In this document: piece after piece, positions 1 through 6,218 of the stretch
How positions within the stretch are numbered: the stretch's first letter is position 1
Layout: each line of letters starts with the position of its first letter
Assembly: GCA_964558295.1 (NCBI GenBank)
Contig: CAZLDQ010000147.1
Coordinates: forward strand, 1 to 14,527
Reading direction: 5' to 3'
DNA: 14,527 nt
Source of the DNA: JBDKTH01 sp964558295
GTDB lineage: Bacteria; Planctomycetota; Planctomycetia; Pirellulales; Thermoguttaceae
Made by a program: the position numbers and the translations under genes
Notes under the pieces: model-generated
The model's database searches: none
Told to the model about the DNA's origin: nothing
What the model saw: only the letters and a program-made list of their open reading frames with translations

Positions 1-141
1 AGTTCCAGACCCTCGGCCGCAGGTATAACCAGAATCGGTATGGGTACTAGGCGGCTGGCTCTATGGACCGGAATGGGGAACACGGCAACCAAGCGTACCG
101 GCTAAACGGACCCCTCTCGCGGCTAGGTAAGCGAACGCCAA

Positions 142-170
142 TTGCTACGCTGATCAAGCGAACGTAGAAT
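142..170 (+). promoter_or_regulatory. Putative sigma70-type promoter for the secreted Pro-rich protein
   Basis: A -35 candidate TTGCTA (142-147) and a -10 candidate TAGAAT (165-170) are separated by exactly 17 nt. They lie about 65 nt upstream of the ATG at 237. No other strong element is visible in 1-236. The match is by eye only. Confidence 0.45.
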
Positions 171-236
171 CAACCAAGGACCGTCTGAACGGCCCATTCC
201 TGCGGAAAAGGCCCGTAAGTGGAAGGAGCAGCAACG

Positions 237-1187
237 ATGTCGAAAAGCATGGCGACTTCCCTGACCGGAGCGGTGGTCCTGGTTGGTATGGTGTCCACCT
301 CGCTCCTCGCCGGCGACGTGCAAACCCCAGGTCGCACGGGATATGGCAATCGATCCTCGATCAACGTGCGGTCACAACCGGCGGACGCCTCGACTTTGCC
401 GGGCACGTTGCCCCAACAGCCCGCTGTGACAATCCGGGTGCCGGGGCTCGTGGCGCCTTCGGGGGCGACGCCGCCAGTGGGCACAAACGCGGCACAGCCG
501 GGAACGGTTCCCCAGTTACCAAGCCTTCCCACTCCAGCGTCACCCTCGGTTGGCTCCGTCATTCCAGGGCAGTCGCCCGTGACCTCGGCAATCAATCCCA
601 GCATGGCACGGCCGGTTCCGCCGACCACCGGTGTGCCGATCGTGCCGTCGCCGACCAGCAGCGCCTCCTTGCGCCCGGCAGGGGCGACAACGGTGATTTC
701 GCCCGGCGCAGGCTACAACGCCGGGGCGACAAGGGCCTATGGGTCAGTCCCCACGACAACCGGGTATCCAGTATCGCCCACCGCGTTTCGTGGGCCCCTC
801 GGCCCCACGGCGGTCCCTAGTCAGCCACCCGCAGGCCATGCGCCGGCGGCGATTCAGCCTTACGTCCCGCCAGCACCCACGGCAATCGCCGAAAAGCCGT
901 TTTCTGGCTTTACGCCGCCACCAGCCTACAGCCCTTACATGAATCTGTTCCGCAACGACAACAACCGAGGTCGGATCAACAACTACTACAGCCTGGTTCG
1001 GCCGATGCAGGAACAGCAGCAAGTCAATTCCCAAACGCAATACAAGCTCCAATCGCTCCAGTCGACGACCCGCGCGCAAGGCTCGCAGTTGCAGGAAATC
1101 GACCAGCGTACGCAACCCCCGGTGCCGGCGTCAACCAATCCGAGCTTCATGAACTACCAGCACTACTATCCGGGACTTGCTCGGTAA
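237..1187 (+). CDS. Secreted Pro/Ala/Thr-rich protein of unknown function
   Basis: I do not recognise a named family. The ATG at 237 is chosen because an AAGGAG ribosome binding site lies 8 nt upstream at 223-228; an in-frame GTG at 219 has no such site. The product (316 residues) begins with a short basic stretch and a hydrophobic segment (SMATSLTGAVVLVGMVSTSLLAG), a typical Sec signal peptide with likely cleavage near LAG-D. Residues from about 30 to 230 are low complexity, rich in Pro, Ala, Thr, Ser and Gly, and probably disordered. The C-terminal 90 residues differ: an Asn/Tyr-rich patch (NDNNRGRINNYYSLVRP) leads into a Gln-rich, probably helical or coiled-coil stretch and a Tyr-rich tail. 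I infer a cell-envelope protein whose C-terminal part is the conserved unit. Its last 41 bp overlap the convergent VanZ-like gene. Confidence 0.75.
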   Translation: MSKSMATSLTGAVVLVGMVSTSLLAGDVQTPGRTGYGNRSSINVRSQPADASTLPGTLPQQPAVTIRVPGLVAPSGATPPVGTNAAQPGTVPQLPSLPTPASPSVGSVIPGQSPVTSAINPSMARPVPPTTGVPIVPSPTSSASLRPAGATTVISPGAGYNAGATRAYGSVPTTTGYPVSPTAFRGPLGPTAVPSQPPAGHAPAAIQPYVPPAPTAIAEKPFSGFTPPPAYSPYMNLFRNDNNRGRINNYYSLVRPMQEQQQVNSQTQYKLQSLQSTTRAQGSQLQEIDQRTQPPVPASTNPSFMNYQHYYPGLAR

Positions 1188-1560
1188 GGGGGCAACGTCC
1201 GCGAAACCGGGCGGTCACTCTCTGCAGCGTGTGCCAAAGGAGGATTCCGGCTGCAAGCCCCAGGAGGTTTTCCAGCAGATCCACGGGGTCGACGTATCGG
1301 GTGGGCACGAACCACTGAAGCCCTTCCGTGACCACGGCGTACGTGACCAACGCTAGCACTGCAAGGTTCCGCCGGATTGGCCAGCGACTTGCAGCGACGA
1401 GCAGGGCCAAGGTCAGAAAAAAGACGAAGTGCGAGCCACGGCTGATTGACACCACCGCCTTGCGTTCGAGCCCCAGCAGTCTGGTCGGCTCAGGGGCCAA
1501 GAGCAGAACGGTGAGTATGGACCAGTAGGCGGCACAGGCTAGGCGGATCAACAGCAGCAT
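1147..1560 (-). CDS. VanZ-like family membrane protein
   Basis: The product has 137 residues. Three or four hydrophobic segments are visible: near residues 2-22, 44-60, 64-80 and 95-110. The diagnostic motif is RYVDPVDLLENLLGLAAG (about residues 87-104), which matches the D..DLL.N..G pattern of the VanZ-like family. That family is named after a teicoplanin-resistance protein, but most members have no known function, so a resistance role should not be assumed. The polar C-terminal tail after residue 115 is probably cytoplasmic. The ATG start at 1560 is the only sensible one, because it puts the first membrane helix at the N terminus, although no clear Shine-Dalgarno sequence precedes it. The gene is convergent with the secreted protein gene and the two 3' ends overlap by 41 bp. 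Confidence 0.8.
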   Translation of the reverse strand: MLLLIRLACAAYWSILTVLLLAPEPTRLLGLERKAVVSISRGSHFVFFLTLALLVAASRWPIRRNLAVLALVTYAVVTEGLQWFVPTRYVDPVDLLENLLGLAAGILLWHTLQRVTARFRGRCPLTEQVPDSSAGSS

Positions 1561-1742
1561 AGGTTAGATGAAAGCTTACTTGAGTGCCGATTTAGTTGGC
1601 GGACTTGCCCGTCGCGTTTTGCGGCGAACCCTACGAGCCGGCTCAAGGGGGATCATTGGATGTGCGGGTTTCCAGTCTACCCGGTGACCGCGCAGGTGCC
1701 CACCCCGAATCCACATCTCTCCAGGTTTTCACCAGATTGGCA

Positions 1743-1806
1743 TTGCACGAATAGAGCCGATGGAGCACAATCCGCCCTCGCGTGAAGCCCCCTGTTGTTC
1801 TTCACG
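1743..1806 (+). promoter_or_regulatory. Candidate promoter plus 5'-end hairpin ahead of the small helical gene
   Basis: TTGCAC (1743-1748) and CACAAT (1766-1771) are spaced 17 nt apart and could form a weak promoter. The predicted transcript start near 1779 would place a perfect 7-bp stem (CGTGAAG 1781-1787 with CTTCACG 1800-1806, 12-nt loop) at the very 5' end of the mRNA. The rest of the gap 1561-1842 shows no gene. Confidence 0.25.
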
Positions 1807-1842
1807 TCTGAAATGGATGTCAACGCGAATGGGGACGACCGG

Positions 1843-2061
1843 ATGGTAACCGCCCACCTTTCTCGCCGACCTAGCACCGTGGAATGGCAGGAAGCCCTTC
1901 GGCGATGGCTGGAATGGAACGAAGCCTACGAACAGTTGACTGCCCGGCTATTCCAGGCCAAAGACGACCCGGCTCGCCTGGAAGCTTTGGCCGACCAGTT
2001 GGAGGATCTGCGTCAGGCGATCGTGGCGGCCAGCCGTCAGTTGCTTCAGGCGGCAGCCTGA
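1843..2061 (+). CDS. Small helical protein of unknown function
   Basis: A 72-residue product is predicted from the ATG at 1843, which has a GGGGA element 7 nt upstream. In-frame starts at 1795 (TTG) and 1813 (ATG) are possible but would add a non-helical, polar leader without a ribosome binding site, and 1795 lies inside a hairpin loop. From residue 12 the sequence is strongly amphipathic and alpha-helical. It contains the Trp/Glu-rich WQEALRRWLEWNEAYEQL followed by a heptad-like Leu/Ala pattern (LEALADQLEDLRQAI), so two helices or a short coiled coil are likely. There is no signal peptide or membrane segment. I do not recognise a family. The stop codon lies exactly where recognisable homology of the desaturase remnant on the other strand ends. 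Confidence 0.6.
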   Translation: MVTAHLSRRPSTVEWQEALRRWLEWNEAYEQLTARLFQAKDDPARLEALADQLEDLRQAIVAASRQLLQAAA

Positions 2062-2536
2062 ATCCGCGTTCTTGTACCCTCGCAGGTGCGAGGCTGAGTT
2101 GACCAGCCAAGTCACATGCAGGACCTAAACCAGACGGATGTACATCCCGCAGCCCCGCAGCGACACGCCCGTAGAACGGCCCCAAACTAGCCAGCTGGCA
2201 GAAAGCAACACGGCTCCCGCCCCAAGGTGCCAGAAAATAAACGGGACGCCTGTTGAGAAAATGCTTAAACGGGTCTTTGAGCAGGCCGGGTGCATAAGGT
2301 TCGAGGACCTTGTTCCATTGCACATCACGGGGGCAGGGAAACAACCAAAGGATGTGGCTCCACCACGCGCCGCTGCGAGGCGAATGGGGATCGCCTTCGC
2401 GATTACTGGACTGACGATGCTTCCGGTGGATGGTGTCCCAAGTAATCGGTGCCCCTTTGCCCGCCATAATGCCAAACCAGACAAATAACCGGCGCACGAT
2501 CCGCAAGGTCTGGTAACTGCTGTGGGTTACCAGCGG
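2062..2536 (-). pseudogene. Decayed acyl-CoA (delta-9 type) fatty acid desaturase remnant
   Basis: Minus-strand translation gives a clear but broken membrane fatty acid desaturase. From 2536 it reads PLVTHSSYQT, a damaged first histidine box (the family has HRLLTHRSF). It continues with GKGAPITWDTIHRKHRQSS and REGDPHSPRSGAWWSHILW (2457-2345), the second-box region, where the family has HRKHHxxSD and this copy has HRKHR followed by Asn. It then reads LLKDPFKHFLN to about 2252. There the frame shifts and continues as GVPFIFWHLGAGAVLL to MYIRLV, an in-frame TAG at 2125-2127, then VLHVTWLVNSASHLRGY down to 2062. The latter matches the family segment YHxTWxVNSATHxxGY. The N-terminal membrane helices and the third histidine box (HNNHH) are absent. 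About 155 codons of a roughly 300-residue enzyme remain. The wild-type enzyme is a di-iron membrane protein that desaturates acyl-CoA; this copy cannot be functional. Confidence 0.88.
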
Positions 2537-2844
2537 GCGTCTCTTGCCGAACGAACGATACGCTTGCCCCGAACCGTTTTCCGGAGAATCGCGGGAATTT
2601 TCTTGGCTGTTGCCAGCCGGTCAAGCAATGACATCCGGGGAACGGGTAGCCAACGATTGCCGACACTCAGGGGGAAGTTGCCGAAAACGTGGTGTGCGTA
2701 TCAGTTGGCAACTGCAGCGAAAGAATGATCATTGGCGCAACATGGCGGTTGCGTTGAGGGGGGAGATGTTCAAGAAGTTGGACAACCGCGCGAGCTGACT
2801 CCCTCAGGTAGGCGGGGGTGCATACGTCCCCCCAAGATCTCTCT
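2537..2844. other. Non-coding stretch between the desaturase remnant and the ilvN promoter
   Basis: Several short open frames exist on both strands, but none has a convincing ribosome binding site, domain or membrane pattern. I looked in all three minus frames for the missing N-terminal half of the desaturase and did not find it, so the remnant appears truncated at its 5' end rather than continuing here. Confidence 0.5.
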
Positions 2845-2862
2845 CCGCGAACCTTTTCGCGG
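2845..2862 (+). promoter_or_regulatory. 7-bp perfect hairpin just upstream of the ilvN promoter
   Basis: CCGCGAA (2845-2851) and TTCGCGG (2856-2862) flank a CCTT loop, ending four bases before the -35 element. No T-run follows, so it is more likely an operator-like inverted repeat than a terminator. Its function is unknown. Confidence 0.35.
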
Positions 2863-2865
2863 CCC

Positions 2866-2894
2866 TTGTTTCATCCTACTGCAGGGGGTATATT
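2866..2894 (+). promoter_or_regulatory. Putative sigma70-type promoter of ilvN-ilvC
   Basis: TTGTTT (2866-2871) and TATATT (2889-2894) are separated by 17 nt, with a predicted transcript start near 2901 and a leader of about 26 nt before the ATG at 2927. The leader is too short for a classical peptide-coding attenuator of ilv operons. Confidence 0.55.
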
Positions 2895-2926
2895 GTTCGT
2901 TTCGTTTGGATTTTGGAGTATTGGCG

Positions 2927-3457
2927 ATGCGTCACGTGCTTTCGGCTCTGGTTCAGAACGTGCCTGGGGTGCTTTCGCACATCTCGGGAATGCTGGCTTC
3001 GCGGGGCTACAACATCGATAGCCTGGCGGTCGGCGAGACGGAGGATTCGCGGCTCTCGCGCATGACCTTCGTCGTTGTCGGCGACGACAATGTGCTAGAG
3101 CAAGTCCGGAAGCAGCTCGAAAAGATCGTCACCGTCGTTCGGGTCGACGATATCAGCTCCCAGGAACACCTGGAACGCGACCTGATGCTGATCAAGGTTG
3201 CCGCCCCCGAAGGACGGCGGAGCGAAATCCGCGAACTAGTCAGCATTTTCCGCGGTCGGATCGTCGACGTGGCCAGCGACATGGTGATCATCGAGATCTC
3301 CGGCCAGGAGAAGAAGATCGAAGCGTTCATCGATTTGATGCGTCCGTTCGGCATTGTCGAACTGGTCCGCACTGGGCGAATCGCTATGGTCCGAGGGAGT
3401 GTCCGGCGATCGACCAATAACCAGCACGACAGCAACAACCCGCCGAACCTCGGCTGA
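2927..3457 (+). CDS. ilvN: Acetolactate synthase small (regulatory) subunit
   Basis: The protein (176 residues) is the regulatory subunit of acetohydroxyacid synthase. It activates the catalytic IlvB/IlvI subunit and confers valine feedback inhibition in the first common step of valine, leucine and isoleucine synthesis. The N-terminal ACT domain (about residues 2-75) shows the family pattern VQNVPGVLSHISGMLASRGYN followed by IDSLAVGETED and LSRMTFVV. The C-terminal ACT-like half (about 80-160) includes ERDLMLIKV, FRGRIVDV and EISGQEKKIEAFI. The ATG at 2927 is chosen for the GGAG site at 2915-2918 and because conserved sequence begins there; the frame is open further upstream. The tail after about residue 160 is polar and Asn-rich. 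ilvC follows after 55 nt and is probably co-transcribed. The catalytic subunit gene ilvB is not in the window. Confidence 0.95.
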   Translation: MRHVLSALVQNVPGVLSHISGMLASRGYNIDSLAVGETEDSRLSRMTFVVVGDDNVLEQVRKQLEKIVTVVRVDDISSQEHLERDLMLIKVAAPEGRRSEIRELVSIFRGRIVDVASDMVIIEISGQEKKIEAFIDLMRPFGIVELVRTGRIAMVRGSVRRSTNNQHDSNNPPNLG

Positions 3458-3512
3458 TTGTCGCTCGTCGTAGGACTCCCATCGCGCAATTACCTTCAGG
3501 AGTAGTGTTATC

Positions 3513-4517
3513 ATGCCTGCCAAGACGTATTACGACAAAGACGCTGACCTGGCCCTGTTGAAGGGCAAAACGATCGCCATCCTTGGCTATGGCTCGCAAG
3601 GCCATGCCCATGCCCAAAACCTTCGCGACAGCGGCTGCACGGTGATTGTGGCCGAGCTGCCCGGCACGCCCAACTACGAATTGGCCGTCAAAGACAAGTT
3701 CCAGCCGCTGTCCACGGCCGAGGCGGTCAAGAAGGCCGACGTGCTGACGATCCTGCTGCCGGACGAGATCCAAGCGGATGTTTTTCGTAGCCAAATCCGC
3801 GACAACCTGAAGCCCGGCGCCACGATTGTCTGCTCGCACGGGTTCAACGTCCACTTTGGTCAGTTCGATGTGCCCAAGGGCGTGTCGGTCGTGCTAGTCG
3901 CCCCCAAGGGGCCTGGACACCTGGTCCGTTCCGAGTTTGTTCGCGGCGCTGGTGTTCCCTGCTTGATCGCCCTGGGCGACAACGCCGGGGAAGACGCACG
4001 CAAACTGGCCCTGGCCTATGCCAAGGGGATTGGTGGCACGCGTGCCGGCGTGATCGAGACCACCTTTGCCGAAGAGACCGAAACCGACCTGTTCGGTGAG
4101 CAGGTCGTGCTTTGCGGCGGCGTCAGCGCGCTGGTCAAGGCGGCTTACGAGACCTTGGTCGAAGCCGGTTATCAGCCCGAGATGGCCTACTTCGAATGCA
4201 TGCACGAGCTGAAATTGATCGTCGACCTGTTCTACCAGGGCGGCTTGAACTACATGCGCTACAGCGTGTCGAACACGGCCGAATACGGTGACTACACGCG
4301 TGGCCCTCGCATCATTACGGCCGAGACCAAGGCCGAGATGAAGAAGATTCTCGACGAGATCCGCAGCGGCCAGTTCGCTCGCGAGTGGATCCTGGAGAAC
4401 AAGGCCAACGCTCCGGCCTTCAAGGCCATGCGTCGCCAGGAACGAGCCCACCCGATCGAGGAGGTCGGCCGCCAACTCCGCCGCCTAATGTCCTGGATCG
4501 ACGCCAAAGAGGTCTAG
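3513..4517 (+). CDS. ilvC: Ketol-acid reductoisomerase, class I, with atypical cofactor loop
   Basis: The enzyme (334 residues, normal for class I) converts acetolactate and acetohydroxybutyrate to dihydroxy acids by Mg-dependent alkyl migration and NAD(P)H reduction. The Rossmann motif GYGSQGHAHAQNLRDSG is at 25-41. The active-site region SHGFN carries His109. Metal ligands are visible as D192 and E196 (TDLFGEQ) and E228 and E232 (FECMHEL), with Ser253 in SVSNTAEYGDY; all catalytic residues are present. The start at 3513 has AGGAG 10 nt upstream (3498-3502). In the loop that binds the NADPH 2'-phosphate the sequence is AELPGTPNY (47-55). Most class I enzymes have a pattern like GLREGSxSW with Arg and Ser, so the Arg is replaced by Leu49, an acid (Glu48) precedes it, and Ser becomes Thr52. 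NADH use is therefore possible. Confidence 0.97.
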   Translation: MPAKTYYDKDADLALLKGKTIAILGYGSQGHAHAQNLRDSGCTVIVAELPGTPNYELAVKDKFQPLSTAEAVKKADVLTILLPDEIQADVFRSQIRDNLKPGATIVCSHGFNVHFGQFDVPKGVSVVLVAPKGPGHLVRSEFVRGAGVPCLIALGDNAGEDARKLALAYAKGIGGTRAGVIETTFAEETETDLFGEQVVLCGGVSALVKAAYETLVEAGYQPEMAYFECMHELKLIVDLFYQGGLNYMRYSVSNTAEYGDYTRGPRIITAETKAEMKKILDEIRSGQFAREWILENKANAPAFKAMRRQERAHPIEEVGRQLRRLMSWIDAKEV

Positions 4518-4548
4518 TTTTCCCTCGACGACCTGCAACAATTTGTCG

Positions 4549-4557
4549 TGCTACAAT
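4549..4557 (+). promoter_or_regulatory. Extended -10 promoter candidate
   Basis: TG-C-TACAAT (4549-4557) matches an extended -10 element (TGnTATAAT) with one mismatch. No good -35 is present, as is common for extended -10 promoters. The same nine bases recur upstream of the Gfo/Idh gene at 6210-6218. A transcript starting near 4564 would carry the hairpin at 4574-4609 in its leader. Confidence 0.4.
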
Positions 4558-4573
4558 TTCAAGGACCATTTCA

Positions 4574-4609
4574 CCCGGCCAAGCGGCAAACAGCCGCCCC
4601 TTGGCCGGG
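4574..4609 (+). promoter_or_regulatory. Strong bipartite hairpin between ilvC and the 90-residue gene
   Basis: The outer stem is CCCGGCCAA (4574-4582) with TTGGCCGGG (4601-4609), nine perfect pairs. The inner stem is GCGGC (4583-4587) with GCCGC (4593-4597) and an AAACA loop; three C residues bulge on the 3' side. No T-run follows, so it is a poor intrinsic terminator for ilvC. It could be a leader structure for the next gene or an mRNA 3'-end stabiliser. Confidence 0.6.
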
Positions 4610-4632
4610 GGCCTTGTCGACTGGAACGCACG

Positions 4633-4905
4633 ATGTCTACCGAAACCCACGCAAGCCACACGAAGTTCGAAGAACTCACACCCGGTGACCGGATTCAGGT
4701 CGAGCACCAGGTGACCGTTGGGCCGCAGCAGTGGACCACAACCACCACGGGGAAAGTGATCCGTATCGAACGTCGCCGCCACGGGCTCCACTTCCGCCGC
4801 AATGTAGACGACAAGGTCTACAGCGACGTGATCCTCCTGGAACTCGCCGACGGCGAATTGACGACCGTGGCGATGGACGAGTATACGGTTGTTAAACCCG
4901 CCTGA
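4633..4905 (+). CDS. Small soluble beta-rich protein of unknown function
   Basis: The product has 90 residues starting at the ATG at 4633; only a weak GGAA element (4623-4626) precedes it. The longer open frame upstream runs through the hairpin and the promoter candidate and is unlikely to be translated. The protein is soluble and Thr/Val/Arg-rich. It shows LTPGDRIQVEHQVTVG, then QWTTTTTGKVIRIERRRHGLHFRRN, then VILLELADGELTTVAMDEYTVV. Alternating hydrophobic residues and turn-forming glycines suggest a small beta-barrel (SH3- or KOW-like), which is inference. No membrane or signal segment is seen. It follows ilvC by 115 nt, but the promoter candidate suggests it can be expressed separately. 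I do not recognise its family. Confidence 0.7.
   Translation: MSTETHASHTKFEELTPGDRIQVEHQVTVGPQQWTTTTTGKVIRIERRRHGLHFRRNVDDKVYSDVILLELADGELTTVAMDEYTVVKPA
4858..4887 (+). promoter_or_regulatory. Candidate promoter inside the 3' end of the 90-residue gene
   Basis: TTGACG (4858-4863) and TATACG (4882-4887) are spaced 18 nt apart. A start near 4894 would give the radical SAM gene a leader of about 175 nt containing both terminator-like hairpins (4956-4981, 5002-5054). The match is by eye only and lies in coding sequence. Confidence 0.3.
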
Positions 4906-4955
4906 AGTCGCCAGCATCTTGCGTCTTCCGGATCGAGTGAAGGCCGTGTCGTAAG

Positions 4956-4981
4956 GCATCGGCCTGGGAGATGCGTTTTTT
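4956..4981 (+). terminator. Weak intrinsic terminator candidate after the 90-residue gene
   Basis: A 5-bp stem, GCATC (4956-4960) with GATGC (4970-4974), is followed after one G by six T residues (4976-4981). The stem is short, but the T-run is the best in this gap. It lies 51 nt after the stop codon at 4905. Confidence 0.4.
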
Positions 4982-5001
4982 GCCGTTTTGACCATCGGCC
5001 G

Positions 5002-5054
5002 GCGACCGGCAGTCGTGTCTCCCAACTACGCGACTGCCGGTCGCTGTTGTTTTT
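5002..5054 (+). terminator. Strong intrinsic terminator-like hairpin directly before the radical SAM gene
   Basis: A perfect 14-bp stem, GCGACCGGCAGTCG (5002-5015) with CGACTGCCGGTCGC (5031-5044), encloses a 15-nt loop. It is followed by TGTTGTTTTT (5045-5054). The T-tract ends 14 nt before the GTG start at 5069, leaving no room for a promoter. It is either the terminator of the upstream gene with read-through, or an attenuator in the leader of the radical SAM gene. Confidence 0.65.
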
Positions 5055-5068
5055 GGGGGAACCCAGAA

Positions 5069-5935
5069 GTGTCCGATCCTACTCGCCAATTGTTTCAATC
5101 GCATCCCCGGCATTTCGCGAGCAACCGCTACGTCTATCCTGTGCTGAGTCGCCGTGCGGGCGGAATCTCGATTGGCGTGAACCTCAACCTGGACAAGGTT
5201 TGCAACTTCAACTGCGTCTACTGCCAAGTCAACCGCACGGAAATGGTCCAGCGCGAGTTCGTCGAACTCGATCGACTGCTGGCCGAGTTGGACGCGATGG
5301 TTGCCACGGTCACCTCGGGACGGATCTATGAGGAACCTCGCTTTGCTCAGACTCCTCCGGCCTTGCGTCGGCTCAATGACATCGCCTTGAGCGGCGACGG
5401 CGAGCCGACCACCTATCGCAACTTCCCCGACGTAGTGGCGGCCTGTGCCGAGATTCGCCGCCGGCACCAACTTGACAACGTGAAGCTCGTGCTAATTACC
5501 AACGCCAGTATGTTCCACCGCCCTGGCGTCCAACGCGGGCTGGAAATACTCGACGCCAACGGCGGCGAGATTTGGGCCAAACTGGATGCTGGCACGGAAG
5601 CCTACTACCGCCAGATCGCCCGTTCGGCGATTCACTTCCAGCAGATTCTCGACAATCTCCTGCTGGCCGCTCGGGGCCGGCCGATTGTAATCCAATCGCT
5701 CTTCCTGCGCATCGAGGGCAATCCGCCGCCGGTGGAAGAACAGCAGGCGTACTGCGACCGGCTTAACGAGCTCCGTGCCGGCGGAGGTCAGATCAGGCTG
5801 GTTCAGCTCCACACGGTCGCCCGGCCTCCGGCCGAAACCTGGGTTACCCCCCTCTCGAACGCCGAAATCGACGCCCTGGCTGAGTTGGTCCGACGTCATA
5901 CCGGCTTGCCGGTGGCAACCTCCTACGGGACGTAA
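5069..5935 (+). CDS. Radical SAM protein, COG0731 / TYW1-like family
   Basis: The protein has 288 residues. The [4Fe-4S] cluster motif CNFNCVYC (Cys45, Cys49, Cys52) is the CxxxCxxC signature of radical SAM enzymes, preceded by the beta-strand ISIGVNLNLDKV. SGDGEPTTYRNFPDVV (108-123) holds the GEP motif that contacts SAM, and KLVLITNASMF and EIWAKLDAGTEAYY follow as later barrel strands. The order and wording resemble the COG0731 group related to wyosine synthase TYW1, but bacterial members lack an assigned reaction, so the substrate is unknown. No SPASM or extra cluster domain is seen. The start is taken as GTG at 5069 because GGGGGA (5055-5060) sits 8 nt upstream and conserved-looking sequence starts there. 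Starts further upstream would run through the hairpin at 5002-5044. Confidence 0.88.
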   Translation: MSDPTRQLFQSHPRHFASNRYVYPVLSRRAGGISIGVNLNLDKVCNFNCVYCQVNRTEMVQREFVELDRLLAELDAMVATVTSGRIYEEPRFAQTPPALRRLNDIALSGDGEPTTYRNFPDVVAACAEIRRRHQLDNVKLVLITNASMFHRPGVQRGLEILDANGGEIWAKLDAGTEAYYRQIARSAIHFQQILDNLLLAARGRPIVIQSLFLRIEGNPPPVEEQQAYCDRLNELRAGGGQIRLVQLHTVARPPAETWVTPLSNAEIDALAELVRRHTGLPVATSYGT

Positions 5936-6185
5936 CGCAGCACATCTTTGAACACCTTCCCGAGCAAACGGAGTGGTAGGCCGCCCTGCGGCTGGGCCGT
6001 GTGCCACGGACGTTACGCCAGTGTTCTCTGAAGCGGGCTTGTACGTTGCCCTTGCGGCAGATCAGGCGTCGAGGGTCCTCCCCTGCTCATTGTGCGTACG
6101 GTCTGGACCGGTCCCAATACTCGCCTCGTTTGGGGAGGGCCTGCCCCCAACTGACTTGACACAGCCCCTTCCAGTAATGAGGATA

Positions 6186-6207
6186 CAACGATCTCCCCAG
6201 ATCGTTG
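6186..6207 (+). promoter_or_regulatory. Operator-like 9-bp inverted repeat at the Gfo/Idh promoter
   Basis: CAACGATCT (6186-6194) and AGATCGTTG (6199-6207) are perfect inverted arms around CCCC. The repeat occupies the -35 position relative to the extended -10 at 6210-6218, as expected for a repressor site. It could alternatively fold as a hairpin. The regulator is unknown and none is encoded in the window. Confidence 0.5.
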
Positions 6208-6209
6208 CC

Positions 6210-6218
6210 TGCTACAAT
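6210..6218 (+). promoter_or_regulatory. Extended -10 promoter candidate for the Gfo/Idh gene
   Basis: TG-C-TACAAT, identical to the element at 4549-4557, lies 21 nt before the ATG at 6240, giving a very short leader. TTGACA at 6156-6161 is too far away to serve as its -35. Confidence 0.4.

Noticed and set aside
3..50. Possible C-terminal tail of an upstream gene, ending in a TAG at 48-50 (NQNRYGY before the stop)
   Set aside because: Only 15 codons are visible and another frame is open further (to 111), so it cannot be told from chance.
2138..2488. 116-residue plus-strand open frame
   Set aside because: It lies opposite the desaturase remnant, whose homology explains the sequence; the plus-strand translation resembles nothing.
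2927..3512. Classical ilv peptide attenuator or T-box ahead of ilvN/ilvC
   Set aside because: The predicted leader is about 26 nt and the ilvN-ilvC gap is 55 nt; no Leu/Val/Ile-rich leader peptide, T-box sequence or terminator stem is present.
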